DNA of 64,000 bases, taken from Schistocerca nitens (lineage: Eukaryota; Arthropoda; Insecta; Orthoptera; Acrididae). Position 1 is the first letter of the stretch; each line of letters begins with the position of its first letter. Below, piece by piece: positions 47,051 to 58,966 of the stretch. The translations under genes and the position numbers were made by a program. The notes beneath the pieces were generated by a model, which saw only the letters and a program-made list of their open reading frames with translations, made no database searches and had not been told where the DNA came from. The stretch covers positions 291,985,205 through 292,049,204 of the forward strand of contig NC_064616.1 in NCBI RefSeq assembly GCF_023898315.1, in the 5' to 3' direction.

Positions 47051-48476
47051 TCGTTCTGTTTCCATTTTTTTTCATTCACGTATACCTTTGACGAAGAAAG
47101 ATTTATTTTAAGTTCTTTCAGAATTACCCACATTTCCCAATACTTTCAGATATTTTATCCTTATGTTTCTCTGAGTGAGCTGGGCAAGAGAAAGATTTAA
47201 CCTGTAACAAATGAAAAATTATTTAATTCTGACATAGATCCGAAATCTCATTCGGAGCTTTTAATTTTCCATATAGCCAAAATGCGGAAATCGGTATCAT
47301 ACTAATTAAATTAATTACGTATGGAAAAGCTTCCAGGCTTTATAACAGTTATTCACAATTACCAGAAGCTGCTTCTCACATACTATAAAGAGTCGTTAAC
47401 TTGGAGTTATAATAACCGCGAGTAAGTGCCAAGCAGATTGGCTGGGCTGGTGAGAGTGAATCAGAGGTGACTGAGGGAGCTTTTGGATCGTTGCCTCGGT
47501 TGGTATTTATGGCAAACAGCTCACTTCTCACGTGCTCAAAACATCTTTTTCTAGAAATAGGAAGTAGCGTAGCATCACGAATGAAAATTAAAAATTGAAT
47601 ATTTCTTGCGGAGGTTGGCAAAATTTGCTTACGCACGACAAGGAAAGGGAAGAGACACGTGTGGAACACGCTTGTTCAGATTGTTATACTAAAGACAGTT
47701 TGTCGAGAATTTTATCGTTTAATAGTAACAGACAATAGCAGAAGCCATACTAACTTTTTCTTCTTTGTAAGTTCTCTTTAGCTATATTTTAGTAACGGCA
47801 CTATGCAACTGATTGTTGCATAATTTTATAACAGTGGCAAGTATCCCTCCAAACTGTGCTAAAAGGGGTGTCAAGTGTCAACCAAAGTTTATGTCTGTTA
47901 ATATCAGACGTATTTCCGTGATTTTATTGTTGTTTTATTTCATAATTTTATAATTTTGATAGCTAATTACTTCATTACCTCTGTGCAGAGGAAACAGACG
48001 TGCAGTTGCTCTTAATTTTGTGATTATGGATAAAACAAAATTAATTTCACCCAGAAAAGTTGCTGTTGTTTCTTTGCTTCTCAATAAAAAATGAAACACG
48101 CAGCGGGAAATGGAAAAAAAAAAATAAAATAGAAGATTTCGCAGAAAACTGGGTAGAATCAAGATTTGGTAAGAAGGAACTGTTCAGACGCAACAACAGG
48201 GTAACTGTGGATGAAAAGAATTATTTACCCTAGACCAATGAGAAAACTTGTAACAATGGTCACAACAAGGCCGCAGACTCACACTCACGGACATTTCCCA
48301 CCAAATGAGACATTTAGGTGTCGGTGTGTCAGCCGTAACGTTAAGGAGAAGATCGCTCCAAGCTGGTTTAAAAGATTGTCGTCCGAGAAAATGACAGATC
48401 ACATCTGTGATGAAAAATACAAGAGTCCAATGGGCCAAGGAACTTCTGGAATGATAACTGAGCGAAGACAGGTATA
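47051..48476. other. Unassigned sequence
   Basis: AT-rich, no recognised frame, RNA gene or repeat. It ends at the TA target of the family A transposon. Confidence 0.3.
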
Positions 48477-48478
48477 TA

Positions 48479-49900
48479 CACTCCTGGAAATTGAAATAAG
48501 AACACCGTGAATTCATTGTCCCAGGAAGGGGAAACTTTATTGACACATTCCTGGGGTCAGATACATCACATGATCACACTGACAGAACCACAGGCACATA
48601 GACACAGGCAACAGAGCATGCACAATGTCGGCACTAGTACAGTGTATATCCACCTTTCGCAGCAATGCAGGCTGCTATTCTCCCATGGAGACGATCGTAG
48701 AGATACTGGATGTAGTCCTGTGGAACGGCTTGCCATGCCATTTCCACCTGGCGCCTCAGTTGGACCAGCGTTCGTGCTGGACGTGCAGACCGCGTGAGAC
48801 GACGCTTCATCCAGTCCCAAACATGCTCAATGGGGGACAGATCCGGAGATCTTGCTGGCCAGGGTAGTTGATTTACACCTTCTAGAGCACGTTGGGTGGC
48901 ACGGGATACATGCGGACGTGCATTGTCCTGTTGGAACAGCAAGTTCCCTTGCCGGTCTAGGAATGGTAGAACGATGGGTTCGATGACGGTTTGGATGTAC
49001 CGTGCACTATTCAGTGTCCCCTCGACGATCACCAGTGGTGTACGGCCAGTGTAGGAGATCGCTCCCCACACCATGATGCCGGGTGTTGGCCCTGTGTGCC
49101 TCGGTCGTATGCAGTCCTGATTGTGGCGCTCACCTGCACGGCGCCAAACACGCAAACGACCATCATTGGCACCAAGGCAGAAGCGACTCTCATCGCTGAA
49201 GACGACACGTCTCCATTCGTCCCTCCATTCACGCCTGTCGCGACACCACTGGAGGCGGGCTGCACGATGTTGGGGCGTGAGCGGAAGACGGCCTAACGGT
49301 GTGCGGGACCGTAGCCCAGCTTCACGGAGACGGTTGCGAATGGTCCTCGCCGATACCCCAGGAGCAACAGTGTCCCTAATTTGCTGGGAAGTGGCGGTGC
49401 GGTCCCCTACAGCACTGCGTAGGATCCTACGGTCTTGGCGTGCATCCGTGCGTCGCTGCGGTCCGGTCCCAGGTCGACGGGCACGTGCACCTTCCGCCGA
49501 CCACTGGCGACAACATCGATGTACTGTGGAGACCTCACGCCCCACGTGTTGAGCAATTCGGCGGTACGTCCACCCGGCCTCCCGCATGCCCACTATACGC
49601 CCTCGCTCAAAGTCCGTCAACTGCACATACGGTTCACGTCCACGCTGTCGCGGCATGCTACCAGTGTTAAAGACTGCGATGGAGCTCCGTATGCCACGGC
49701 AAACTGGCTGACACTGACGGCGGCGGTGCACAAATGCTGCGCAGCTAGCGCCATTCGACGGCCAACACCGCGGTTCCTGGTGTGTCCGCTGTGCCGTGCG
49801 TGTGATCATTGCTTGTACAGCCCTCTCGCAGTGTCCGGAGCAAGTATGGTGGGTCTGACACACCGGTGTCAATGTGTTCTTTTTTCCATTTCCAGGAGTG
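48479..49900 (-). mobile_element. Intact Tc1-like transposon, family A, minus copy
   Basis: 1422 bp between TA dinucleotides (48477-48478, 49901-49902). Terminal inverted repeats CACTCCTGGAAATTGAAATA (left) and CACTCCTGGAAATGGAAAAA (inward from the right). One uninterrupted transposase frame lies inside. Same length as the copy at 23802-25223 with only scattered base differences, so both copies are young. Confidence 0.95.
48634..49656 (-). CDS. Tc1-like DDE transposase, family A, complete
   Basis: 340 aa. The frame is open further up to 49965, but the ATG at 49656 starts the basic MPRQRGREPYVQL region that opens directly onto the DNA-binding domain, so it is the likely start; upstream residues derive from the element's untranslated end and from flanking DNA. 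Helix-turn-helix at about residues 12-52, a GRPR-like basic linker near 58-69, catalytic domain with D155 (FSDESRF), D244 (FQQDNARPH) and E277 (SPIEHVWD). Spacing is D-88-D-32-E; the usual Tc1 spacing before the Glu is 34. All motifs expected for cut-and-paste transposition are present and no stop interrupts it. Length matches Tc1-type transposases (about 340). Confidence 0.9.
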   Translation of the reverse strand: MPRQRGREPYVQLTDFERGRIVGMREAGWTYRRIAQHVGREVSTVHRCCRQWSAEGARARRPGTGPQRRTDARQDRRILRSAVGDRTATSQQIRDTVAPGVSARTIRNRLREAGLRSRTPLGRLPLTPQHRAARLQWCRDRREWRDEWRRVVFSDESRFCLGANDGRLRVWRRAGERHNQDCIRPRHTGPTPGIMVWGAISYTGRTPLVIVEGTLNSARYIQTVIEPIVLPFLDRQGNLLFQQDNARPHVSRATQRALEGVNQLPWPARSPDLSPIEHVWDWMKRRLTRSARPARTLVQLRRQVEMAWQAVPQDYIQYLYDRLHGRIAACIAAKGGYTLY

Positions 49901-49923
49901 TAATTAAGATTAATGAAGTAAAA

Positions 49924-50590
49924 ACACCGATGAGCCAAAACGTTATGTTTCGTGCAGCCATTCACTTAGATGATGGCGTGTAGGGATCCAACCATAGACC
50001 TGGTGTAACAAGTAATGCGATTCATTCGCCAGGCGACACGTTTCAATTGATCCACTGTGAAAACCCAGTACTGTGTCCACTGCAATAATAACTGACGATG
50101 TCGTGTGAGTGGAGCTCCATGTTCAACGATGGCCTTTGAACAGTGTGCCCAGAAACCTTGAGCCTGCATCAGAATTCCTGTCAGACCTGTCAAAGATAGC
50201 TGCTTATCCTGGATTACGTAGTGGGGGATCCTCCGATCTTTCCGTTTTGTGATGAGACGTGATCTTCTAATATCATACAGCCTACTCGTTATTTCACCAT
50301 CCTTCAACCACTTTCCATATGTGCTCACATGTAGTTAGTCAACAGGCGACCAGATTCACCGTTTCAGAGATTCTCATTTCCAGCAGGAGCACCACATCAA
50401 TGTGCTCTTTGTTAAAACCACTTATATCTGTGGACTTCCGCATTTGCGGTCTGCATCTTCCCTATAGTGACTGGCCATTCGTCTCTTTCCGCTTACATTC
50501 TTTCCTTACTGCGTCACAAGCCCATGACACCACCAGGAGGTATTCAACCTCGCAGTGGGCAATAGTCATAATGTTTTGGCTCATCAGTGT
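49924..50590. mobile_element. Non-autonomous TIR element (MITE-like)
   Basis: Ends ACACCGATGAGCCAAAACGT and, inward from the right, ACACTGATGAGCCAAAACAT, matching at 22 of 24 inspected positions through the ends. Length 667 bp. No transposase motif on either strand, so it depends on another element. It starts 23 bp from the family A transposon. A relic with a similar end (ctggctcatcagtgta) is at 14.33 kb. Confidence 0.7.
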
Positions 50591-50879
50591 AAATTATTGC
50601 TTCGCTGTTCTTTGTGATAATCTGTTAAGACTCAAGACATTTTAATTCAGTAATAGGCATTTATAAGAACTTCATTTATTTATCAGATTCAGACTTTGGT
50701 GTTTATGATCAAGGTGTGCTTCACTGGTGAATCCATGGTCACTGTAATGCAAGAAAACAGTCAGTGCATCAGTAGGGCCCCAGAAGAAGCATTAGAGGAA
50801 GAAAGTATTCAAAACTAGTGGGGCAAAGAGAGAACGAGTGAGGTTGTTAGTGTGGGTTGCATACATGCATACATTCAGG

Positions 50880-52007
50880 AGCAAACCTATTGTTATGCCA
50901 ACTGATTTGTGGTCCCCTGAGGATAATCAATCCTCCAGAGAAACCCCCAACCCCTCCCTCCACTTGATTTATGATCCCCTGGGGATAATACACGCTTCTG
51001 AGAAACCCCCACCCCCTATCCCCCTCCCTTCCCCTTAACCTATTGTGCTGTTTTTCTCCCCTCCCCTCTAGGAAATCTCTCAGCCTTCCCCTCCACCCTC
51101 CCCCACCAGAAAAAAGCTGGAAAATCGCTCAGTCTGTGCAGAGCTGTTTGTGATGAAGGTGTAAATATTATTCTGTCCTTTAACTGAACGTCCTAATCAC
51201 GTAATTACACTGTTGCAGATTGAAGATGTTACCTTGTTGGCAAATTTTCATGTGTGTGTCCACCTTGATGTGCAGGAATCGACTGAACTAGTCCACAGCG
51301 CCAACACCGTAGGATATCCCACTGCCCATCCCCTCGCCTCCTCCCACCCCATCCCTCCTACAAACATTGGCAGGAAAAATCATTCAGTTTGTTCTGAGCT
51401 GGTGGACTGGAAGGATCTCTTGACAGAAAATTCAGCTATGTGCAGAGGGCATAATAAAGTATTGTTTATTTACAAAATTCAATTTGCATACCAATTCACA
51501 GGGATTGGAACTCTTTATTTAGCACGAAAAGCTCATCATTCACTGCTGTTTATTTAATTTTGGATGATGCAGGACTTGTAAAATACATCAAAAAGAAGTC
51601 ACTACATACGTAAATAAGTAGCTTTCTTCCGATTGCACAAAGAATACTGTCACGAGATCGACATCAACATAAAACACTCACTGCACACAATTAATCTGTT
51701 ATGGTGCTAAACATCTGGCAAGAAACCTTCTGATCACATCATCCGCTGTATGTTTGGCTGCACCACATGCCATCCGCTGCCAGGCTGGTGACCACACCAT
51801 ACTGCTGAGAAACAGTTGTAACATGCGCATTGACCACATTAGTCATGAATCTCTCGGTATGGACATGCCTGCTGCAACAGACACTCGGAGACTGTTGATC
51901 AGTATTGAAATTAGACACGAAGCTATTCAGCCACCATTAGCCATGGTCCACTTTGTTCCTGGTGGCATCCTTTGATATTCTGTATTGGGAAATTCATGTC
52001 AAAACAC

Positions 52008-52061
<54 letters not shown>

Positions 52062-52350
52062 TGGCATGGTTTCTTCCTGACCAGTGAGCATCCGTTGCAT
52101 GCCACTGGAAACAACACTAACCCCTTTTTTTATCCTGAACACACTAATGGATACCTGGTAAATCCTCAGCCCTCCACAAATTTATGGGCTGTGGAAGTCT
52201 TGTAAATAGTGCAAATGGACTACTCTCACTATCAAATTTATTGACTAATTAATTAAGTCGATATCTTCTGTGTGGGACAGTTTTTTCGTGTTTGCTATTG
52301 GTGGATACTAAGACTGGCATATTTTGCGGGAAATTCTAGGGCTAGCTGGA
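50880..52350. repeat. Left arm of a large inverted repeat
   Basis: Inverted relative to 55300-57120. Matches include ggggataatacacgcttctgag vs ctcagaagggtgtattatcccc, gtgtaaatattattctgtcc vs ggacagggtaatatttgcac, the (CT)n run vs (GA)n run, and tgggacagtttttTCgtgtttgctattggtggatac vs gtatccaccaatagtaag. The arms match along nearly their whole length but with many differences. It ends abruptly near 52350, where Tc1-like sequence starts. Confidence 0.75.
52013..52062. repeat. (CT)n microsatellite in left arm
   Basis: A CT run with one interruption, at the position homologous to the (GA)n run at 55599-55644 in the other arm. Confidence 0.95.
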
Positions 52351-53356
52351 TTGGCATCTGACGTCGTAGCATCCTCTGGACGTGTTGTATCGAGGCAAAC
52401 GGTGTACAGAAGGTTTCAGCAGAGTGGCCTTTATTGTTGGAGACCTGCTGTCTGTTTACCTCTGGAGTGTCTTCACAGAAAGGAACGTCTAGAGTGGAGC
52501 TGTCAACATGCCACCTGGAAGGTCAAATGATGGGCCAATGTTTTTTTCACAGGTGAGCCCCGATTTGGTCTGGAGAGTGATTCTCGACAGATTCACATCT
52601 GGAGGGCACATGGAATACGATTTCAGGACCCAAACATTGTGGAAAGACTCAATATTGAGGAGGCTCCTTAACGGTGCGGACAAGGATTATCTTGACCACT
52701 AGAACACTTCTTCACGAAATTGTACGAGTGAATCAGCAAGATATAACTGCTCTCAGTTACCGTGAGGAGATCTTGGGATCTCAAGCGAGGTTGTTGCGAG
52801 GTGCTGTGGGCCCAGACTTCGTACTGATGGACGATAATGCTAGACCTCATAGAGCACAGGTGGTTGACGTCTTTTTGGAAATGTATGATATTGCACACAT
52901 GACGTGACCTGGTCGCTCTCCCGATTTGAATCCCATAGAGCATGTCTGGGATGCACTAGGGAGACGGTTTTCATCATGCCAGCATCCAGCAACCACTCTC
53001 AAAGGCTTGTGAGCGGCTCTGTAGGTTGAATGGGTGTTATTGCCTTAACATGAGATCGATGACATCATTCACAGCATGTCCCATCGCTGCCAGGCCTGTA
53101 TTGGTGCCACAGATGGTCACCCCCCCCCCCCCCATACTGAGCACATTAACAAGTTGTCAGAATGTGTGTGCGAATCCGATAAGTTGAAAAAAAAAAAGAA
53201 CATTTTTGTCTATCGTTATGTACGTTGCAGTTTATTATGGTCTGTATTCTTTACATTGTTTCTACTTTACTATCATCTGTTTATACTGTTTTGTGGTAAA
53301 ATAAACGCAACCTTGTAAAATTTCCGTTTGTTGCTTTAATTTTGGACATCAGTGTA
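52350..53356 (+). mobile_element. Tc1-like transposon, 5' truncated
   Basis: Plus-strand transposase remains: VVSRQTVYRRFQQSGL for the second helix, FTGEPRFGLESDS (catalytic Asp replaced by Gly), RIVRVNQQDITALSYREEI, FVLMDDNARPHRAQVV with the second Asp, and PGRSPDLNPIEHVWDALGRR with the Glu at the usual 34-residue spacing. Frameshifts and one stop separate these. The right end reads ttggacatcagtgta. The left end is absent: the sequence changes directly to the inverted-repeat arm. Confidence 0.7.
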
Positions 53357-53365
53357 TATGTATAC

Positions 53366-53645
53366 TTCGCAAGTCATCGTACGGTGCGTGGTGGAGGGTA
53401 CTACTACTAGTCATTTCCTTTCCTATTTCACTCGTAAATAGAGCGTGGGAAAGGAGGACTGTCTATATGCCTCCATATGAGCGTTAATTTCTCCTATTTC
53501 ATTTTCGTGATCCTTATGCGAAAAGTATGTTGGCGGCAGGAGAAACCTTCTGCCATCAGCTTCAGACGTCGGTTTTCAATAGTGTTTCTCGTAAAGAACG
53601 TCGGCTTCCCTCTAAGAATTCCCATTTGAGTTACTTGGCGAGTGT
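53366..53645 (-). mobile_element. CR1-like LINE fragment
   Basis: Antisense block with gtacggtgcgtggtggaggg, catttcctttcctatttcac and ttccctctaagaattcccatttgagtt. The last part aligns with the 58.09-58.16 kb segment (ttccctctagggcttctcagttgag). It carries the C-terminal end of the ORF and the 3' end on the minus strand. Confidence 0.55.
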
Positions 53646-54682
53646 AATCCGACTGCAGGAAAAAATATTACTCATCATGCAAAGGGACTCTCGTGATCAA
53701 TTTAATTAATTAGTCGATCAGTTTAAAATTAGTGATGTGCCGCTGGGCGGGTGGACGCGAGAGCGAGAGTACACGAATATGATTCACAAGTGGGAATGGT
53801 AGTTGGGCATTTTTAACTACAGCGAGATCTTTCAAAGAAATTTCAGTCTCCGACCTACACAGGAAGAGATGGCCATCGTAATAAAATCAGCTATATTGCC
53901 GAATTCACAAAGTGATATTTAGTATTAACCTGATAGCAGAGCATGCTCTTAGCACTCCGTCATGAGCCAAAAATGAGTTTCATCTTCTAATCCAATTATG
54001 CAGGATGTAACAGATATCAAGCTGATGAGAACAGATTTTTTTCTTGATGAGAAAATACTTTAGCGAAGTGAAAACACGTGCAAGCTCCAGGTTCCTCTGT
54101 CTTTAACTCGTATAAAAGGAAGGAATCTACATTTCACATGAGAATTTCGAGGTGTATGGATAATAACATCCCCATTTCGGATTGGGTAAAGAGGATTTTT
54201 TAAACTGGGAATCTGCGTCGGGGTGGAAGTACCATTAGAGCTTTAGATCCAAGCCACGCCCTGCTTGTCTCGCAGTGTCCGCGGTCAGGGGCCTACCGGG
54301 CGCTGTCATGCTCCACCTGTCGGCTCTTTCCTGCAGCTGTGGGGACAAATCCCAGCGGCGACCCTCGCAGCGCCTTCAGGATAGCTGAATAGTGAACTAG
54401 CCAGTATGCTGGTAGAAAACTGACAGAAGACGACGTGTGTGTTGCGTGAGAAGACTCAATATAGCGAATGTTTGGGCTGGACGATTACTCCCCTACATGT
54501 AAATTGATTGGCTGACAACTGGCCGGTCACAGTGACAGTCTCTCCATCTTCTGAGCTTCCAGTATGGCCAGCATGTGCCTGCCAGGAGATGGGCGCACAA
54601 AGATGATCAGCAGCGGTGACCTACTGAAGTTTCCAAAATCTCCGACATCTAAACGTGACAACTGCTAGAGAATGGATCTTGG
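53646..54682. other. Unassigned spacer of the inverted repeat
   Basis: No recognised frame or repeat. Located between the LINE fragment and the 500-bp repeat unit. Confidence 0.3.
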
Positions 54683-55190
54683 TTTAAGTGTAGGTGTTTA
54701 CAAAGTGCTCTGTCCATGTGGCGACGATTGCCGTGTGTGGCACTGAGTGCTTCTCACTATATACGAGTGAACTCTGTCTTGCAGCAGAAAGGTGGAGTGG
54801 TATCTGTTTACATAAAAATGGATTTGCAGTTTCTGTCCTATCATGCGGTGGATCCTTTCCTCCCCTTCTTCTTACTAGGGTAGCAGAGAGAACCAGCTTG
54901 GGAATTCTATAGTGCTTTAAAAAATAGACTTAGCAGAACTGTAGGTGGTCGGGAACTACACAACAGTGACGACATTAATTCCCGCCGAAATTAGAAATTA
55001 CAACTATCATTTCATACAGCACCTCTTCCAATCACGACGTCAGATTCCCGATTGATCAATTTATTGTTTCCAGTAGAGGTATTCGGAGTACACTCCAGTC
55101 AAACCCCTACCCTATCTCCTGCAAATTGCTTAAGGACACAGTGATGTTGAGCTGAAATTTGAAATTCTCACTACCATTTTCAGCTACCTC
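54683..55190 (+). repeat. 500-bp direct repeat unit, copy 1
   Basis: Closely matches 56235-56745 in the same orientation: shared blocks include gcagcagaaaggtggagtggtat, ttgggaattctatagtg, ctgtaggtggtcgggaactacacaac and attcccgccgaaat. It lies in the spacer just outside arm 2 of the large inverted repeat. Confidence 0.8.
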
Positions 55191-55597
55191 CAACGTAATG
55201 GATTTCCTTCCAAATGACCTAGCTGTGCAAGTATCCACCAATAGGAGGTAAGGAAAATCAAGGAGGAGGAAGAGTAGGGCTTGGAATCTGGGTGATTGTG
55301 GGACTGAATCCCAACTAGCCCAAGAATTCCCCACCCAATATGCTAGTCCTAGTATCCACCAATAGTAAGCAAGGAAAAACTGTCCCACACAGAGTACATC
55401 GATTTAATTAATTTGTCAATAAATTTCGTACAGTGAGAGCAGTCCGTTTGCACTATTTCCAAGACTCTCAGAGGCCAGCAATTTGTGGAGGGCTGGGGTT
55501 CACCAGTTATCCGTTAGTTTGTTCAGGATAAAAAACGGGGTTAGCATTGTTTACAGTGACATGCAATGGATACTAACTGGTCAGGAACAATCCATGT

Positions 55598-55598
<1 letters not shown>

Positions 55599-55644
<46 letters not shown>
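55599..55644. repeat. (AG)n microsatellite in right arm
   Basis: Uninterrupted AG run, homologous in position to the (CT)n run in the left arm. Confidence 0.95.
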
Positions 55645-55646
<2 letters not shown>

Positions 55647-56234
55647 CGTGTGTGTGTATTTCGATAGGAATTTCCCGGTACTGAATGTCAAAGAACATCG
55701 CCACAAACGAAGGGGGCCACGGTCATAGGTTGACCTCCGGGTCAGACAGCCACAAAAAATGTTGCTTGCATCAGCTATCCCTCTGGGTGGCTGAATAGCT
55801 CAGTATGCATCATGATCGTGTGTAATTTCAACATTGATCAACAGGCTCTGAATGTCTGGTATGGGAGGTGTGCGAATACTAGAACATTGGCGCTTAACTG
55901 CCGATGCGATTGAAATGCATGGCACAGCTGTTTCTCCCCTGTGGCCCAGTGGACAGCAGAAGGTATATTTGCCAGATATGTTTAGTTTGATCTGTAACAG
56001 AGTAATTGCATCGGTGAGTATTTTAAGTTGACAGTGATTTCATGATGATATTTCTTGCACACTCGGGTAAAAGCGACGTATTTAAGTATTTAATTACTTC
56101 TTTTCGATGTACTTTACGAGTCCTGCATCTTCTAAAATTAAGTAAACTGCAGAAAATGATGATCTTTTCCTACCAAATAAAGAGATCCAACCCCTGAAAA
56201 TTGGTATGTAAATTGTATTTTATAAATAATGTAT

Positions 56235-56745
56235 CGTCGTTTAAGTGTATGGGTTTACAAACTGCTCTGTCCGTGTGGTGATGGCTGCTGTGTGTGCCAC
56301 TGATTGCTTCTTAGTGCATCCCAGTGGGCTCTGTCGTGCAGCAGAAAGGTGGAGTGGTATTCGTATAAATAAAGATGGATTTGCTGTTGTTTATATCATA
56401 TTACGTTGTAGAGCCTTTCCCCTCCTTCTTCTTCCTGGTGTAGCAGACAGAATCAACTTGGGAATTCTATAGTGTTTTAAAAATAGACTTACCAGACCTG
56501 TAGGTGGTCGGGAACTACACAACCATGATAGCATAAATTCCCGCCGAAATTTGAAATTACGAACATCATTTGCTACAGTACCTCTTCCAATCATGATGTC
56601 AAATTCCAGATTGATCAATTTATCGTTTCCAATAGTGGTATTGCGAGAACACTCCAGTCAAATCCCTGCCCTGTCTGCTGCAAATTGTTTAAGGACAAGT
56701 CATATTGAGCTGAAATTTGAAATTCTGATTACCATCTTCAGTTAT
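56235..56745 (+). repeat. 500-bp direct repeat unit, copy 2
   Basis: Same orientation as 54683-55190 and similar through its length, ending gctgaaatttgaaattctgattacc versus gctgaaatttgaaattctcactacc. It interrupts the right arm of the inverted repeat, which suggests it is an inserted mobile unit or a local duplication. Confidence 0.8.
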
Positions 56746-57144
56746 CCACTGGTGGTGGCATTGTACACTAGCTCAGTCGATACCTCAATGAGCTCACACT
56801 CGGATATTTTCCAACAAGATAACTCCTCTATTCTGCATCAGTTTAATTACGTAATTAGAATGTGTAGTTGCTGGACAGGGTAATATTTGCACCTTCCACA
56901 CCAACAGCTCTGCACAGACTGGTGATTTCTCCACCAGTTTTTTCTGGGGGTGTGGAAAAGGGGAGAGAGGAAGGCTGGTGACTTCCCAGAGTGGGAGGGT
57001 TAGGGGTAAAAGCAGTGCAATGGGTTAAGGGGAAGGGGGGGGGTTGGGGAAGTGCAGGGGGGTTTTCTCAGAAGGGTGTATTATCCCCAGGGGGAGATCA
57101 TAGATCAAGGGGAGGGTACAGATCATCATCTGAAAGACACAGGT

Positions 57145-57860
57145 CAGCGTATTCCAGGTACCCACAGCAAGATACAACGGCCGTGCATGTCTCCACCATC
57201 AACCTCGCAGATTTCAGACGATCTACCACCAGCAGATTCTGTGACCGGTCTTGCTAACGCAAGGGGAGTGTTCAACCTCCTTGTTTGCTTCCAGACGTTT
57301 GACGTTGAACCTGCCAATCTAATGGAGCATAAAACGTGATTCATCTGAAAAGGCCGCCTGTCGCCACTCAGTGGACGTCCTGTTGTGCTATTGGTGTGCA
57401 AATTCCAGCCTTTGTTGCCTATGAACAGCAGTCAGCATGGGTGCATGAACCAGGCGAAGGCCCATACGCAGCAACGTTCGCTGAAGGGTCGTCGAGGAGA
57501 CACTGTTGGTAGCCCCTTTGTTCATCTGGGCGGTCAGTGGCTCAACAGTTGCACTTCTGTTCGCCCATACACACCTCTGCAGCAATTGTTCCCTCGTCAT
57601 CTCTGACCCATGGTGCACCATAGTTGACTCAGCACTGATTTTGGATGGCGCCATTTTCCCACGGGCGGTATACTTCAACTACGGTGGCATGTGAACAGAT
57701 TACAGACTTAGCTATTTCGGAAACCCTTCCACCTTTGGCCTGAAGCCAATAATCAAGCCATTTTTGACATTCGATAAATCGCTCCGTTTCGCCATTACGA
57801 CAATGATTGTACTGTTTCCGCATCCCCCCAACACTCTTTCCACATATACCCTTCACTGCG
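57145..57860 (-). mobile_element. Tc1-like transposase fragment
   Basis: Minus-strand frames give the N-terminal half: LDYWLQAKGGRVSEIAKSV for the first helices, GAT-type linker, TTLQRTLLRMGLRLVHAPML for the second helical region, then EWRQAAFSDESRFMLH with the first catalytic Asp motif, followed by a stop. The rest of the catalytic domain is missing; sequence left of about 57145 belongs to the inverted-repeat arm. Confidence 0.6.
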
Positions 57861-58039
57861 GGAACTGGAATACCGCCTCGACATTCTCCGAGCTACCAAG
57901 GGAGCACACGATGAGGTTTACTAATGTAAGAGGTCTTAAAAAAACTAGTAACACTAACCTATGTAACGGCATCAAATGTAACTTATTATGTCAAACGGTT
58001 ATTCTGTTATAAATTTTTATAATCAGTACAGGACTTTGT

Positions 58040-58880
58040 GCTCACCCTGTATTTTGGTGGCAGTAGGATTCTCTTGCAGTATGTCGCAAATGCCAGTTCT
58101 CTAAACTTCCTCATCAGTGTTTCGTGGCAAGATCGTCTTCTTCCCTCTAGGGCTTCTCAGTTGAGCTCAAAGAGCATTTCCGTAACACTCGCCTGCTGAT
58201 GGAACCTAACGGTAACTAACCTAGCAGCACGCCTCTGAATTGCTTCGATGTCTCCCTATAGTCCGACCTGGTGGAGATTCCAGACACTCGGGCAGTACTC
58301 AAGAATGGGCCGCGCAAATTTTGTGTTCAAGGTCTACTTTCTACACCAGCTAAAGTTCCCTAGAAGTCTCTGAATAAACTGAAATTGGCCCTTCGCCTTT
58401 CCTACAAACAATCTGATGTGGTTGTCTCATTTAATGTCGCATTGCAATGTTACGCCTACATATTTAATCGACTTGACTGTGTCAAGAAGCACACCGCTAA
58501 TACTGCCCTCGAACATTACAAGATTGTTTTTCCTCCTCATCTGCATTAATTTCTATTTTTTCCACATATAAAGCAAGCTGTCATTCATCAAGTCAAATCT
58601 TATATCATCCTGCAGTCAATCAAGGACAACACTTTGCCGTACACCCAATGTCATCAGCAGACAGCCGCACTTTGCTCCTCACCTACGCGTCAGATCGTTT
58701 ATGTACTCGTATATGGCACAAGAACGGTCCTGTCACACTTCCCTGGGGCACTAAAGACGATACCTCTGATGAACAACGTACTGGGTTCTGTTACTTAAGA
58801 TGTCTTGAACCACTCATATATCTGAGAAACTGTTCCATATTCTCGGACCTTATCTTGTGTCGGCCACGTTTTCCTTGTTC
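58040..58880 (-). mobile_element. CR1-like LINE fragment, antisense
   Basis: Plus strand reads gcctctgaattgcttcgatgtc, ccgacctggtggagattcc, gcagtactcaagaatgggcc and aatcgacttgactgtgtcaag, which on the minus strand are the C-terminal part of an RT ORF (the ADD region near 58.66 kb, then a thumb and a QRRA-like segment). Frames are broken by stops. Matches the piece at 53.4-53.6 kb. Confidence 0.6.
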
Positions 58881-58966
58881 ATCTTTCCGCGCCTCATGTG
58901 CTGCACTGTGTATGTGTGTGTGTTACCTTCATGCAGCATCGCTATTCCGTCGTTGCTTCAATAATG

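Larger units (their letters stand above)
55300..57120. repeat. Right arm of the large inverted repeat
   Basis: Inverted partner of 50880-52350. It is longer because a 500-bp unit (56235-56745) sits within it, where arm 1 has an unrelated 150-bp stretch. It carries the (GA)n run at 55599-55644. Confidence 0.75.
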
